From: Streptomyces harenosi
Lineage (GTDB): Bacteria > Actinomycetota > Actinomycetes > Streptomycetales > Streptomycetaceae
Reading direction: 5' to 3'
Length of the DNA: 36,364 nt
Assembly (NCBI RefSeq): GCF_011008945.1
Contig: NZ_WYCT01000033.1
Location: forward strand, 1 to 36,364
A model generated the notes under the pieces. It ran no database searches. It had not been told where the DNA came from and worked only from the letters and a program-made list of their open reading frames with translations. Position numbers and translations under genes: made by a program. Every line of letters begins with the position of its first letter. Positions within the stretch are counted from its first letter, which is position 1. Positions 7,725 through 15,166 of this stretch are shown in pieces.

Positions 7725-8678
7725 CTAGACCGCCGCCGGAGCCGCGTCCCCCCGCCTGGTGAGGACGGCCGCCGCCGCTCCGACCAGCCCGGCGTCCGTG
7801 CCCATCCGGGCGGGGACCACCGTCAGGCGCCGGGTGAAGGAGAGGGTGGCGTAGCCGGCCAGGGCCTCGCGCAGCGGGGCGAAGAGCACCTCGCCCGCCT
7901 TGCCCACGCCTCCGCCGATCACCGCGATGTCGATCTCGACGAGGGTCGCGGTGGCCGCGATGCCGGCGGCTAGCGCCTGGGCCGCCCGCCGGAAGGAGGC
8001 CACGGCCACCGGGTCGCCCGCCCGGGCGGCGGCGGCCACCGCGGCGGCGGAGGTGTCGCCGTCGGGGCCGGGCCGCCAGCCGTCGCCGAGCGCGCGGCGG
8101 GCGATGTTCGGACCGCTGGCGATCCGCTCCACGCAGCCGCGCGCGCCGCACGGGCAGGGGTCGCCGTCGAGGTCCACGCTGATGTGGCCGATGTGGCCGG
8201 CGTTGCCGGTGGGCCCGGGATGCAGCCGCCCGCCGAGGACCAGGCCGCCGCCGACCCCGGTGGAGACCACCATGCACAGCGCGTTGTCGTGCCCGCGGGC
8301 GGCGCCCTGCCAGTGCTCGGCCGCCGTGATGGCGACGCCGTCGCCGATCAGCTCGACGGGTCGTCCCCCGGCCGCGGCCCCCACCCGCGCGACCAGGGGG
8401 TAGTCGCGCCAGCCGGGGATGTTGACCGGGCTCACCGTGCCCGCGGAGGCGTCCACCGGCCCGGCGCTGCCGATGCCGACCGCTGCGACGCGTGCCCACA
8501 GCGGCGAGGCGCTCAGCCCGCCGAGCACCTCCTCGACGGCCCGCATCACGGTCTCGCCGTCCTCCCGGGCGGGCGTGGCGCGCTGGGCGCGCACCAGGAT
8601 CCGGCCGTCGCCGTCCACCAGCGCTCCGGCGATCTTGGTGCCGCCGATGTCCAGCGCGGCCACGAGGTCGGTGTGCAT
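7725..8678 (-). CDS. ROK family sugar kinase (glucokinase-like)
   Basis: A 317-residue cytoplasmic sugar kinase of the ROK family. The ATP phosphate-binding motif LDIGGTK lies at residues 9-15, a second glycine-rich motif STGVGGGLVLGG at 139-150, and the family zinc site CPCGARGC at 175-182 (three Cys), with the sugar-contacting GNAGHIGH at 159-165. No helix-turn-helix is present, so it is an enzyme and not a ROK repressor. The likely reaction is phosphorylation of glucose or an amino sugar; which one cannot be decided. ATG at 8678 has GGGGAGA about 10 bases upstream. It is divergent from a LacI-type regulator, sharing the 213-bp control region with a palindromic operator, so sugar-responsive control is likely. 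No transporter lies next to it. Confidence 0.87.
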   Translation of the reverse strand: MHTDLVAALDIGGTKIAGALVDGDGRILVRAQRATPAREDGETVMRAVEEVLGGLSASPLWARVAAVGIGSAGPVDASAGTVSPVNIPGWRDYPLVARVGAAAGGRPVELIGDGVAITAAEHWQGAARGHDNALCMVVSTGVGGGLVLGGRLHPGPTGNAGHIGHISVDLDGDPCPCGARGCVERIASGPNIARRALGDGWRPGPDGDTSAAAVAAAARAGDPVAVASFRRAAQALAAGIAATATLVEIDIAVIGGGVGKAGEVLFAPLREALAGYATLSFTRRLTVVPARMGTDAGLVGAAAAVLTRRGDAAPAAV

Positions 8679-8793
8679 CAGAGTCGGATCTCCCCGTCCA
8701 CCATGAGAAACCTGGAAAAACACGAAAGGGCACCACCGGGCCGCCGTGCGGCGACGGCGCGGTCCGGGGGCGCGTGGACAGTCTCCCTCGCCT

Positions 8794-8820
8794 TTGACAA
8801 CGTTGTCCAGGCTCTATGCT
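8794..8820 (+). promoter_or_regulatory. LacI-type operator (GACAACGTTGTC) overlapping a promoter
   Basis: A perfect 12-bp palindrome with the central CG typical of LacI/GalR operators at 8796-8807. It overlaps a consensus -35 box, TTGACA, at 8794-8799; a TATGCT -10-like box follows at 8815-8820, with a short 15-bp spacer. It lies between the ROK kinase and the LacI gene and would block the LacI gene's promoter when bound. That fits autorepression and probably control of the kinase gene as well. Confidence 0.7.
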
Positions 8821-8891
8821 CGACGCCACATCCTCAAATATCACCGCAGGGACCGACGCGTCCCGTGGACGACAGGACAGGACACCGCACC

Positions 8892-9941
8892 GTGCCCGAG
8901 ACGCCCCGCCGCACCGACCGCCTCTCCGGGACCCGCTATGGCAACCGTCCGACCATGAAGGACGTCGCCGCCCGCGCCGGGGTGGGGCTGAAGACCGTCT
9001 CCCGCGTGGTCAACGGCGAGCCCGGGGTGACGCCGGAGACGGAGCGCCGGGTCCAGGAGGCCATCGACGCGCTCGGCTTCCGGCGCAACGACAGCGCCCG
9101 CGTGCTGCGCAAGGGCCGCACGGCGAGCGTCGGGCTGGTCCTGGAGGACCTCGCGGACCCGTTCTACGGGCCGCTGAGCCGCGCGGTGGAGGAAGTGGCC
9201 CGCGCCCACGGCGCCCTGCTCATCAACGGCTCCAGCGCCGAGGACCCCGACCGCGAGCGGGAGCTGGTGCTCGCGCTGTGCGCCCGGCGCGTGGACGGTC
9301 TGGTGGTGATCCCGGCCGGGGACGACCACCGGTACCTGGAGCCGGAACTGAAGGCGGGGGTCGCCACGGTGTTCGTGGACCGGCCGGCCGGCCGGATCGA
9401 CGCGGACGTGGTGCTCTGCGACAACTTCGGCGGCGCCCGGGACGGCGTGGCCCACCTGATCGCCCACGGGCACCGCAGGATCGGCTTCATCGGCGACATG
9501 CCCCGGATCCACACCGCGGCCGAGCGGCTGCGCGGTTACCGGGCGGCCATGGAGGACGCGGGCATACCGGTGAAGGACTCCTGGATGTCGCTGGGCGTCA
9601 CGGACCCCGAGCGGGTGCGCCGGGCGACCGAGGAGATGCTCGCGGACCCGCATCCGGTGACCGCGGTCTTCACCGGCAACAACCGGGTGACGGTCACCGT
9701 GATCCGCGTCCTGGCCGAGCACTCGCGCCGGGTCGCCCTCGTCGGTTTCGACGACATCGAACTGGCCGAGCTGCTCCGGCCGGGCCTCACCGTGGTCGCC
9801 CAGGACGCGGCGGCCCTCGGCCGCACCGCCGCCGAGCGGCTCTTCCGGCAGCTGGACGGCGCCCTGGTCACGCCCGAGCGGATCGAGCTGCCCACCCGGC
9901 TGATCACCCGGGGCTCGGGCGAGCTGCCGCCCGCGGACTGA
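8892..9941 (+). CDS. LacI family transcriptional regulator
   Basis: A 349-residue regulator. After a 21-residue basic extension comes the LacI helix-turn-helix, MKDVAARAGVGLKTVSRVVNG (residues 22-42), with the hinge helix near SARVLRKGRT. The periplasmic-binding-protein-like effector domain follows, including GLVLEDLADPFYGPL, RVDGLVVIPA, GHRRIGFIGDM and VALVGFDDIELAELL. GTG at 8892 is taken as the start because the reading frame shows Streptomyces-type conserved extension residues from there; ATG at 8955 is the alternative that starts exactly at the HTH. It is divergent from the ROK kinase gene. The operator at 8796-8807 indicates autoregulation. The effector is probably a sugar or sugar phosphate; which one is not visible. 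Confidence 0.88.
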   Translation: MPETPRRTDRLSGTRYGNRPTMKDVAARAGVGLKTVSRVVNGEPGVTPETERRVQEAIDALGFRRNDSARVLRKGRTASVGLVLEDLADPFYGPLSRAVEEVARAHGALLINGSSAEDPDRERELVLALCARRVDGLVVIPAGDDHRYLEPELKAGVATVFVDRPAGRIDADVVLCDNFGGARDGVAHLIAHGHRRIGFIGDMPRIHTAAERLRGYRAAMEDAGIPVKDSWMSLGVTDPERVRRATEEMLADPHPVTAVFTGNNRVTVTVIRVLAEHSRRVALVGFDDIELAELLRPGLTVVAQDAAALGRTAAERLFRQLDGALVTPERIELPTRLITRGSGELPPAD

Positions 9942-10492
9942 ACGGGACACGGCGGACAGCGCGCGGCGGCAGGGGCACCGCGAACGGGTGTCCCGCCGGG
10001 GCCGCCGTCCGCGGACGGACCGGCCGCCGTCCGGCCGGCGGACAGTCGCCGCCCTGCGGTCGCCCGACCGGCGGGCAGAGGCCGGTGCGTGCGCCGGGCG
10101 ACGCGAGGAGAGAGGGCGGCGGTGGGCGGCCGGGCGACGCGACCGCCGGACGGGCGAGGCGAACCGCCAGGAGGAAGCCGGGCGACGCGAGGGGGCAGGG
10201 CGGCGGTGGGCAGCCGGGCGACGCGACCGCCGGAGCGGCAGCGCCGGGGCGAGGCGAGCCGCCAGAGCGGCGCCGGGCGCGCGGCACGAGCCCTCGGACG
10301 GCACGACGCGGAAGGCGCGCGCCGCCAGGACGGCGCCGGGCCGCGGCCCCCGGACCGGTCCCCCGCCGGTGCCACCCGCCCGGCCCCGGACGTCGTCACC
10401 GGCGGGCCCGCCCCGCGTGCCGCGGCCCGGCGGCGGCGCCCCGCCCGCGCGGGTGCGGGACCGCGCCTCGCGGCGGGCGCCGCCGTGGTCGC
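9942..10492. repeat. Gene-free stretch with an 84-bp tandem repeat (10096 to about 10274)
   Basis: The 551 bases between the LacI and DUF6986 genes hold no credible coding frame. Inside them the 11-mer GGGCGACGCGA recurs at 10096, 10132, 10180 and 10216. The spacings are 36, 48 and 36, i.e. two copies of an 84-bp unit made of a 36-bp and a 48-bp subunit; a degraded GGGCG restart follows at 10275. Copies differ by substitutions (AGGAGAGAGGGCGG versus AGGGGGCAGGGCGG) and a small insertion in the last subunit. The two genes on either side converge here, so the repeat lies between two 3' ends. Confidence 0.75.
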
Positions 10493-11791
10493 CTACTGCG
10501 CCGAGGCCGTCAGGTCGCCGCGCCGGGGTGCGGCGAAGCCCTCCAGGTCGGCGCGGGTCAGGCCGGACAGCCGGGCCACCTCGGCGGCGTCGAGGGCGCC
10601 GCAGTCCAGGCCGCGCAGCAGGTAGCCGCTGAGGGCCTTGGCGGTGGCGGGCTCGTCCATGACGTCGCCGCCGGTGTGGCTGGCGTAGCGGGCGAGGCGG
10701 CCGGCGGCCTGCTCGAAGCCCTCGCGGTAGAAGGCGAAGACGGCGGCGTAGCGGGTGGGGATGTGGCCCGGGTGCATGTCCCAGCCCTGGTAGTAGGCGC
10801 GGGCCAGGGCGCGGCGGGTGAGGCCGAAGTGCAGGCGCCAGGCGTCGTGGACCTTCTCGGTCGGCCCGACCGGCAGGACGTTGGTGGAGCCGTCCGAGAC
10901 ACGGACGCCGGTGCCGGCGGCGGCGACCTGCATGACGGCCTTGGCGTGGTCGGCGGCCGGGTGGTCGCTGGCCTGGTAGGCGGCGGAGACGCCGAGGCAG
11001 GCGCTGTAGTCGAAGGTGCCGTAGTGCAGGCCGGTGGCACGCCCCTCGGCGGCCCGGATCATACGGGCGACGGTGGCGGTGCCGTCGGGACCGAGGATGG
11101 ACTGGCTGGTCTCGATCTGGATCTCGAAGCCGATCCGGCCGGGCTCCAGGCCGTGCGCCTTCTCGAAGGCCTCCAGCAGCCGGGCCATGGCGGTGACCTG
11201 CTCGGGATAGGTCACCTTCGGCAGGGTGAGCACCAGCCCGTCCGGCAGGCCGCCGGCCTCCATCAGGCCGGTGAGGAAGACGTCGAGGGTGCGGATGCCC
11301 CGGTCGCGCACCGCCGCTTCCATGCACTTCATGCGGATGCCCATGTACGGGGCGGCGGTGCCCTGCGCGTACGCCTCGGAGACGATGCGGGCGGCGCGGG
11401 CGGCGGCCGCGTCCTCCTCGGCGTCGGGGCGGTTGCCGTAGCCGTCCTCGAAGTCGATGCGCAGGTCCTCGACGGGTTCGCGCTCCAGCTTGGCGCGCAC
11501 CCGGGAGTACACCGGCTCGGCGAGGTCGTCGGACAGCCCGAGGACGGCGGCGAAGGACGCGGCGTCGGGGGCGTGCTCGTCGAGGGCGGCGAGCGCCTGG
11601 TCGCCCCAGGAGCGGATGGTGTCGGCGGCGAAGACGTCGCCCGGCACGTAGACGGTGTGGACGGGCTGGCGGGTGCCGGGGTCTCCGGGGTAGCGGCGTT
11701 CCAGCTCCGCGTCGACCGGTGCGAGGGAGGCGCTGATCTCCTCGCTCACGGTGCCCGCGAGGCTCGTCGCCACCTTCTCCTGCTGACCCAT
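10493..11791 (-). CDS. DUF6986 family aldolase-like protein
   Basis: A 432-residue cytoplasmic protein with a TIM-barrel fold similar to the HpcH/HpaI aldolase / citrate lyase beta family. Relevant segments are RIDFEDGYGNR (acidic metal or substrate loop), VLTLPKVTYPEQ, GFEIQIETSQSIL (typical metal-binding Glu strand) and ATGLHYGTFDYSACLG. The C-terminal part, with DMHPGHIPTRYAAVFAFYR, is characteristic of this Streptomyces family, now called DUF6986. It may cleave or form a C-C bond in a carboxylic acid or CoA ester, but no substrate is established. ATG at 11791 has a perfect AGGAGG 9 bases upstream. It has its own promoter and a 24-bp inverted repeat over the presumed transcription start. 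Confidence 0.85.
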   Translation of the reverse strand: MGQQEKVATSLAGTVSEEISASLAPVDAELERRYPGDPGTRQPVHTVYVPGDVFAADTIRSWGDQALAALDEHAPDAASFAAVLGLSDDLAEPVYSRVRAKLEREPVEDLRIDFEDGYGNRPDAEEDAAAARAARIVSEAYAQGTAAPYMGIRMKCMEAAVRDRGIRTLDVFLTGLMEAGGLPDGLVLTLPKVTYPEQVTAMARLLEAFEKAHGLEPGRIGFEIQIETSQSILGPDGTATVARMIRAAEGRATGLHYGTFDYSACLGVSAAYQASDHPAADHAKAVMQVAAAGTGVRVSDGSTNVLPVGPTEKVHDAWRLHFGLTRRALARAYYQGWDMHPGHIPTRYAAVFAFYREGFEQAAGRLARYASHTGGDVMDEPATAKALSGYLLRGLDCGALDAAEVARLSGLTRADLEGFAAPRRGDLTASAQ

Positions 11792-11813
11792 TCCACACCC
11801 TCCTATTTTCCGT

Positions 11814-11837
11814 TGTGCGGAATCAATAATCCGCACA
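11814..11837 (-). promoter_or_regulatory. 24-bp inverted-repeat operator at the DUF6986 transcription start
   Basis: Perfect 8-bp arms, TGTGCGGA (11814-11821) and TCCGCACA (11830-11837), with an AT-rich 8-base spacer. Transcription from the promoter just upstream should start near 11836, inside this site, so a bound protein would block initiation. The regulator is not encoded next door. Confidence 0.6.
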
Positions 11838-11842
11838 GCGAA

Positions 11843-11870
11843 GTTATCCGCCGACCTTCCCGCCGGTCAA
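11843..11870 (-). promoter_or_regulatory. Promoter of the DUF6986 gene (TTGACC-16-GATAAC)
   Basis: On the minus strand, TTGACC at 11870-11865 and GATAAC at 11848-11843 are separated by 16 bp, a good match to the principal sigma factor consensus. It gives a leader of about 45 bases containing the inverted repeat and the AGGAGG ribosome-binding site. Confidence 0.6.
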
Positions 11871-11960
11871 CACCCTCTTTCCGGACAGGACACCCCTTTT
11901 GCGTCCAGTACAGCACCGGAAGGGACGGCGGACCGGGCGCGGGGCGGCCCCCGGGACGGC

Positions 11961-11998
11961 CGAGGCCCCCGCGACCACGGACGGTCGCGGGGGCCTCG
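11961..11998 (-). terminator. Terminator of the etfB-etfA operon
   Basis: A perfect 16-bp stem, CGAGGCCCCCGCGACC at 11961-11976 and its complement at 11983-11998, with a 6-base loop. It is placed 49 bases after the etfA stop on the minus strand and before the DUF6986 promoter. Confidence 0.85.
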
Positions 11999-12046
11999 GT
12001 GCGGCCCGGCGCGGGGCGCGGGGCCGCGGGAGCGGCTCGGGAGGGC

Positions 12047-13009
12047 TCAGCCCTTGCGGGTCTTGATCTCCTCGGTGAGCTGCGGGACGACGTCGAAGAG
12101 GTCGCCGACGACGCCGTAGTCGACCAGCTCGAAGATCGGGGCCTCGGGGTCCTTGTTGATCGCCACGATCGTCTTGGAGGTCTGCATGCCGGCGCGGTGC
12201 TGGATCGCGCCGGAGATGCCGGAGGCGATGTAGAGCTGCGGGGAGACCGACTTGCCGGTCTGGCCGACCTGGTTGGTGTGCGGGTACCAGCCCGCGTCCA
12301 CCGCGGCGCGCGAGGCGCCCACGGCGGCACCGAGCTCGTCGGCCAGGGCCTCGATGATCGAGAAGTTCTCCGCGCCGTTGACACCGCGGCCGCCGGAGAC
12401 CACGATCGCGGCCTCGGTCAGCTCGGGGCGGCCGGTCGACTCACGCGGCGTACGGCCGGTGATCCTGGTGCCGGTCGCCTTCTCGGAGAACGTCACCGAC
12501 AGGGCCTCGACCGCGCCGGCGGCCGGCGCGGCCTCCACGGCGGCCGAGTTCGGCTTCACCGTGATGACCGGGGTGCCCTTGGTGACACGGGACTTGGTGG
12601 TGTAGGAGGCGGCGAACACCGACTGGGTGGCCACCGGACCCTCGTCGCCGGCCTCCAGGTCGACGGCGTCGGTGATGATGCCCGAGCCGATGCGCAGCGC
12701 CAGACGGGCGGCGATCTCCTTGCCCTCCGCCGAGGAGGGGACGAGGACGGCGGCCGGGGAGACGGCCTCGTGGGCGGCCTGCAGGGCGTCCACCTTCGGC
12801 GCGACCAGGTACTCGGCGTACTCGGAGGCGTCGTGGGTGAGGACCTTCACCGCGCCGTGCTCGGCGAGGGTGGCGGCGGTGTCGGCGGCGCCGTTGCCGA
12901 GGGCGACGGCGACCGGGTCGCCGATGCGGCGGGCGAGGGTGAGCAGCTCCAGCGTGGGCTTGCGGACGGCACCGTCCACGTGGTCGACGTAGACGAGAAC
13001 TTCAGCCAT
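12047..13009 (-). CDS. etfA: Electron transfer flavoprotein alpha subunit
   Basis: A 320-residue alpha subunit of electron transfer flavoprotein, which carries FAD and accepts electrons from acyl-CoA dehydrogenases and related enzymes for transfer to the respiratory chain. The N-terminal half is the ETF alpha/beta domain ([13 protein letters not shown]...). The C-terminal FAD domain has [37 protein letters not shown] (the classic alpha-subunit signature, around residues 252-275) and a terminal [15 protein letters not shown]. The length is standard. Start ATG has AAGGAGAT upstream. It lies 58 bases downstream of etfB on the same strand, is cotranscribed with it, and is followed by a strong terminator. 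No ETF:quinone oxidoreductase gene is adjacent. Confidence 0.97.
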   Translation of the reverse strand: MAEVLVYVDHVDGAVRKPTLELLTLARRIGDPVAVALGNGAADTAATLAEHGAVKVLTHDASEYAEYLVAPKVDALQAAHEAVSPAAVLVPSSAEGKEIAARLALRIGSGIITDAVDLEAGDEGPVATQSVFAASYTTKSRVTKGTPVITVKPNSAAVEAAPAAGAVEALSVTFSEKATGTRITGRTPRESTGRPELTEAAIVVSGGRGVNGAENFSIIEALADELGAAVGASRAAVDAGWYPHTNQVGQTGKSVSPQLYIASGISGAIQHRAGMQTSKTIVAINKDPEAPIFELVDYGVVGDLFDVVPQLTEEIKTRKG

Positions 13010-13067
13010 GGGATGGATCTCCTTGCGGAATCGCGAAGTCGTGAGCGGCGGTGAGGGGCCGTGACCC

Positions 13068-13856
13068 TCAGATGAACTTCTGGCTCGCGAGGAACTCAGC
13101 GAGCTGCTTGCCGCCCTCGCCCTCGTCCTTGACGATCGTGCCCGCGGTGCGTGCCGGGCGCTCGGTCGCCGCGTCGACCGTCGTGTAGGCGCCCTCGAGA
13201 CCGACCTCGTCCTCGTCGATGTCGAGGTCCGACAGGTCCCAGGACTCCACCGGCTTCTTCTTGGCCGCCATGATGCCCTTGAAGGAGGGGTAGCGGGCCT
13301 CGCCCGACTGGTCGGTGACCGAGACCACCGCCGGCAGGGACGCCTCCAGCTGCTCCGACGCGGTGTCGCCGTCGCGGCGGCCCTTGACCACGCCGTCCTC
13401 GACGCTCACCTCGGACAGCAGCGTCACCTGCGGCACGCCCAGGCGCTCCGCCAGCAGCGCAGGAACCACGCCCATGGTGCCGTCGGTGGAGGCCATGCCG
13501 GAGATCACCAGGTCGTAACCGGCCTTCTCGATCGCCTTGGCCAGCACCAGGGAGGTGCCGATGGCGTCGGTGCCGTGCAGGTCGTCGTCCTCCACGTGGA
13601 TCGCCTTGTCCGCGCCCATGGACAGCGCCTTGCGCAGCGCGTCCTTGGCGTCCTCCGGGCCCACCGTCAGGACGGTGATCTCCACGTCGTCGTCGGAGTT
13701 CTCCGAGATCTGCAACGCCTGCTCGACCGCGTACTCGTCCAGTTCGGAGAGCAGACCGTCCACGTCGTCACGGTCGACGGTCAGGTCATCGGCGAAGTGC
13801 CGGTCGCCAGTGGCGTCGGGCACGTACTTCACGGTGACAACGATCCTCAAGCTCAC
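13068..13856 (-). CDS. etfB: Electron transfer flavoprotein beta subunit
   Basis: A 262-residue beta subunit of ETF, the AMP-binding partner of the alpha subunit. Typical features are the N-terminal LRIVVTVKYVPD, LDEYAVEQAL, VLTVGPEDAKDALRKALSMGADKAIHV, and the family signature ISGMASTDGTMGVVPALLAERLGVPQ in the middle. The C-terminal arm reaches round the alpha subunit and ends QLAEFLASQKFI. GTG at 13856 is chosen because GTAGGAGAG lies just upstream and the protein then begins VSLRIVV as in the family; the frame remains open for another 750 bp but only as a shadow of the flavin reductase gene. It is the first gene of the etfB-etfA operon; its 220-bp upstream region holds a TAATAT -10 box and two palindromes. 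Confidence 0.96.
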   Translation of the reverse strand: MSLRIVVTVKYVPDATGDRHFADDLTVDRDDVDGLLSELDEYAVEQALQISENSDDDVEITVLTVGPEDAKDALRKALSMGADKAIHVEDDDLHGTDAIGTSLVLAKAIEKAGYDLVISGMASTDGTMGVVPALLAERLGVPQVTLLSEVSVEDGVVKGRRDGDTASEQLEASLPAVVSVTDQSGEARYPSFKGIMAAKKKPVESWDLSDLDIDEDEVGLEGAYTTVDAATERPARTAGTIVKDEGEGGKQLAEFLASQKFI

Positions 13857-13886
13857 GCCGGCTCTCCTACTGCGTCGACATTTCAG

Positions 13887-13908
13887 TGCTGCCTGCTTGC
13901 AGGCAGCA
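13887..13908. promoter_or_regulatory. 22-bp palindrome in the etfB leader
   Basis: Perfect 10-bp arms, TGCTGCCTGC and GCAGGCAGCA, separated by TT. It lies 31-52 bases upstream of the etfB start. It could be an operator placed downstream of the transcription start or an RNA hairpin in the leader; the 2-base loop makes a protein-binding site more likely than a stable RNA stem. Confidence 0.55.
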
Positions 13909-13962
13909 TAGGCGCCCCAAGCGGCCGATCCCGGTCGGGGCGTCCCCGCGCTCCCTGCCGGA

Positions 13963-14011
13963 ATATTACTCGTCAGTACACCCAGTTCATGCCCGCTAAG
14001 CAAGCGCTTTG
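13963..14011 (-). promoter_or_regulatory. etfB promoter with upstream TAAGC-type fatty-acid operator
   Basis: On the minus strand, TAATAT (13968-13963) is an excellent -10 box; the -35 region is weak. Just upstream, CTAAGCAAGCGCTTTG at 13996-14011 has AAGC/GCTT arms. From memory, this TAAGCAAGCGCTT element recurs in actinobacteria upstream of acyl-CoA dehydrogenase and acyl-CoA ligase genes and is bound by TetR-type regulators of fatty-acid degradation. Its presence before ETF, the electron acceptor of those dehydrogenases, makes functional sense. Confidence 0.5.
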
Positions 14012-14076
14012 AACTGTGACCTTCGCAACGCAGCGTAACCGGAACCCGACCGTTCCGCAGAGGCGCCCGGGCCCGG

Positions 14077-14643
14077 TCAGTCGCGCAGGGCGGTGAAGCG
14101 TCCCTGGTGGTACAGGAGCGGCCGGCCGGGTCCGGCGCAGTCGCCGTGCACCACCTCGGCCAGCACCACGCGATGGTCTCCGGCGGGGACGCGGGCGACG
14201 ACGCGGCCCACCAGCCAGGCGAGGACCCCGTCGAGGACGGGCACGCCCTCGGGGCCGCTGCGCCAGGCGGTGGCCGGGCCGAAGCGGTCGGCGCCGCTGC
14301 GGGCGAAGGTGGCGGCGAGCTCCCGCTGGTGCTCACCGAGGATGTGCACGCCGACGTGGCCGGCGGCGGCGATGGCGGGCCAGCTCGAGGCGCCCGTGGC
14401 GACCCCGAAGGAGAGCATCGGGGGTTCGGCGGAGACGGAGGCGAGGGAGGTGGCGGTGAACCCGGCCGGGCCCCGCTCGCCGCTCGCGGTGATGACGGCG
14501 ACCCCCGCGGCATGGCGCCGGAAGACGGACCGCAGCAGGTCGGAAGCGGCCTGTGCGGGCGTGCCCGCGTCGCGCGGTACGGGCACGGAGCCGTCCGCGC
14601 GCGCCGCACGGCGGGCGGCGGACCCGGCGGGGCGGGGCGTCAT
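14077..14643 (-). CDS. Flavin reductase family protein
   Basis: A 188-residue flavin reductase / flavin-binding split-barrel protein of the type that supplies reduced FMN or FAD to two-component monooxygenases. After a 28-residue arginine-rich, probably disordered N-terminus comes the domain: LLRSVFRRHAAGVAVITA, GPAGFTATSLASVSAEPPMLSFGV, GHVGVHILGEHQRELAATFA, and a terminal PLLYHQGRFTAL. The ATG overlaps the stop of the upstream thioredoxin-like gene in an ATGA, so the two are translationally coupled. No monooxygenase gene is adjacent, so the electron acceptor is unknown. Confidence 0.88.
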   Translation of the reverse strand: MTPRPAGSAARRAARADGSVPVPRDAGTPAQAASDLLRSVFRRHAAGVAVITASGERGPAGFTATSLASVSAEPPMLSFGVATGASSWPAIAAAGHVGVHILGEHQRELAATFARSGADRFGPATAWRSGPEGVPVLDGVLAWLVGRVVARVPAGDHRVVLAEVVHGDCAGPGRPLLYHQGRFTALRD

Positions 14644-14966
14644 ACGGCCTCCCCCAGAGCCGCGATCACGTCCGCGGTACGCGGCTGACCGGCGGCGCGC
14701 CGCACGATCCGGCCGTCCGCGTCCAGCACGAGGACGGTAGGCGTCCTGCGGATGTCCAGCGCGCGGACCAGGCCGAGGCGGGCCTCGGCGTCGATCTCGA
14801 CATGCGCGACACCCGGCACCATGCGCGCCACCTCGCTCAGGACGCGCCGGGTGGCCCGGCAGGGCGCGCAGAAGGCGCTGGAGAACTGCACGAGCGTGGC
14901 GCGTTCACCGAGACCGGTGCCCAGCCGGGCGGCGTCCAGCCGCACTCCGTCGTCCCGTTCGCGCAC
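14640..14966 (-). CDS. Thioredoxin-like protein with CAPC active site
   Basis: A 108-residue thioredoxin-fold protein. Its active-site motif is C33-A-P-C36 in QFSSAFCAPCRATRR, instead of WCGPC, and the cis-proline loop RRTPTVLVLD is present. GTG at 14966 is chosen because GGGAGAGGACGC lies right before it; the frame extends almost 300 bp upstream but only with low-complexity arginine-rich residues. With this start it has no membrane anchor and should be cytoplasmic. It ends in an ATGA overlap with the flavin reductase start, so the two products are made together. The missing active-site tryptophan suggests a specialised redox partner rather than general thioredoxin. Confidence 0.83.
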   Translation of the reverse strand: MRERDDGVRLDAARLGTGLGERATLVQFSSAFCAPCRATRRVLSEVARMVPGVAHVEIDAEARLGLVRALDIRRTPTVLVLDADGRIVRRAAGQPRTADVIAALGEAV

Positions 14967-15166
14967 GCGTCCTCTCCCACCGTGTCCGTCTGTCCGTCTG
15001 TCTGCTGTCGGCATGCGTCTGTCTTCGTCCGTCGTCCGGTGCCGCGGCCGCTCGCCGCCGTGGCTCCCGGGCTCACCGGTCCGGCCCGGCCGCCCCTGTC
15101 GGTAGCGCTCGCCGGGCCGCGGAGATTCCCGCCCCGCTCCGGGTGTCCGCCGCGGGGCGCTTGATT

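Noticed and set aside
10096..10274. 84-bp repeat considered as a repeat-protein gene
   Set aside because: No frame gives a regular protein repeat with start codon and ribosome-binding site; the 36/48 units keep phase but the translations are Pro/Arg filler with insertions.
8816..13054. A very long plus-strand open frame (1412 codons) across the LacI, DUF6986 and etfA region
   Set aside because: Its translation is low-complexity Arg/Gly/Pro/Val text antisense or out of frame to clearly real genes; long shadow frames are expected in 70+% GC DNA.
14978..15012. TGTCCGTC short repeats upstream of the thioredoxin-like gene considered as a CRISPR-like array
   Set aside because: The unit is 8 bases without spacers; it is a simple-sequence repeat.
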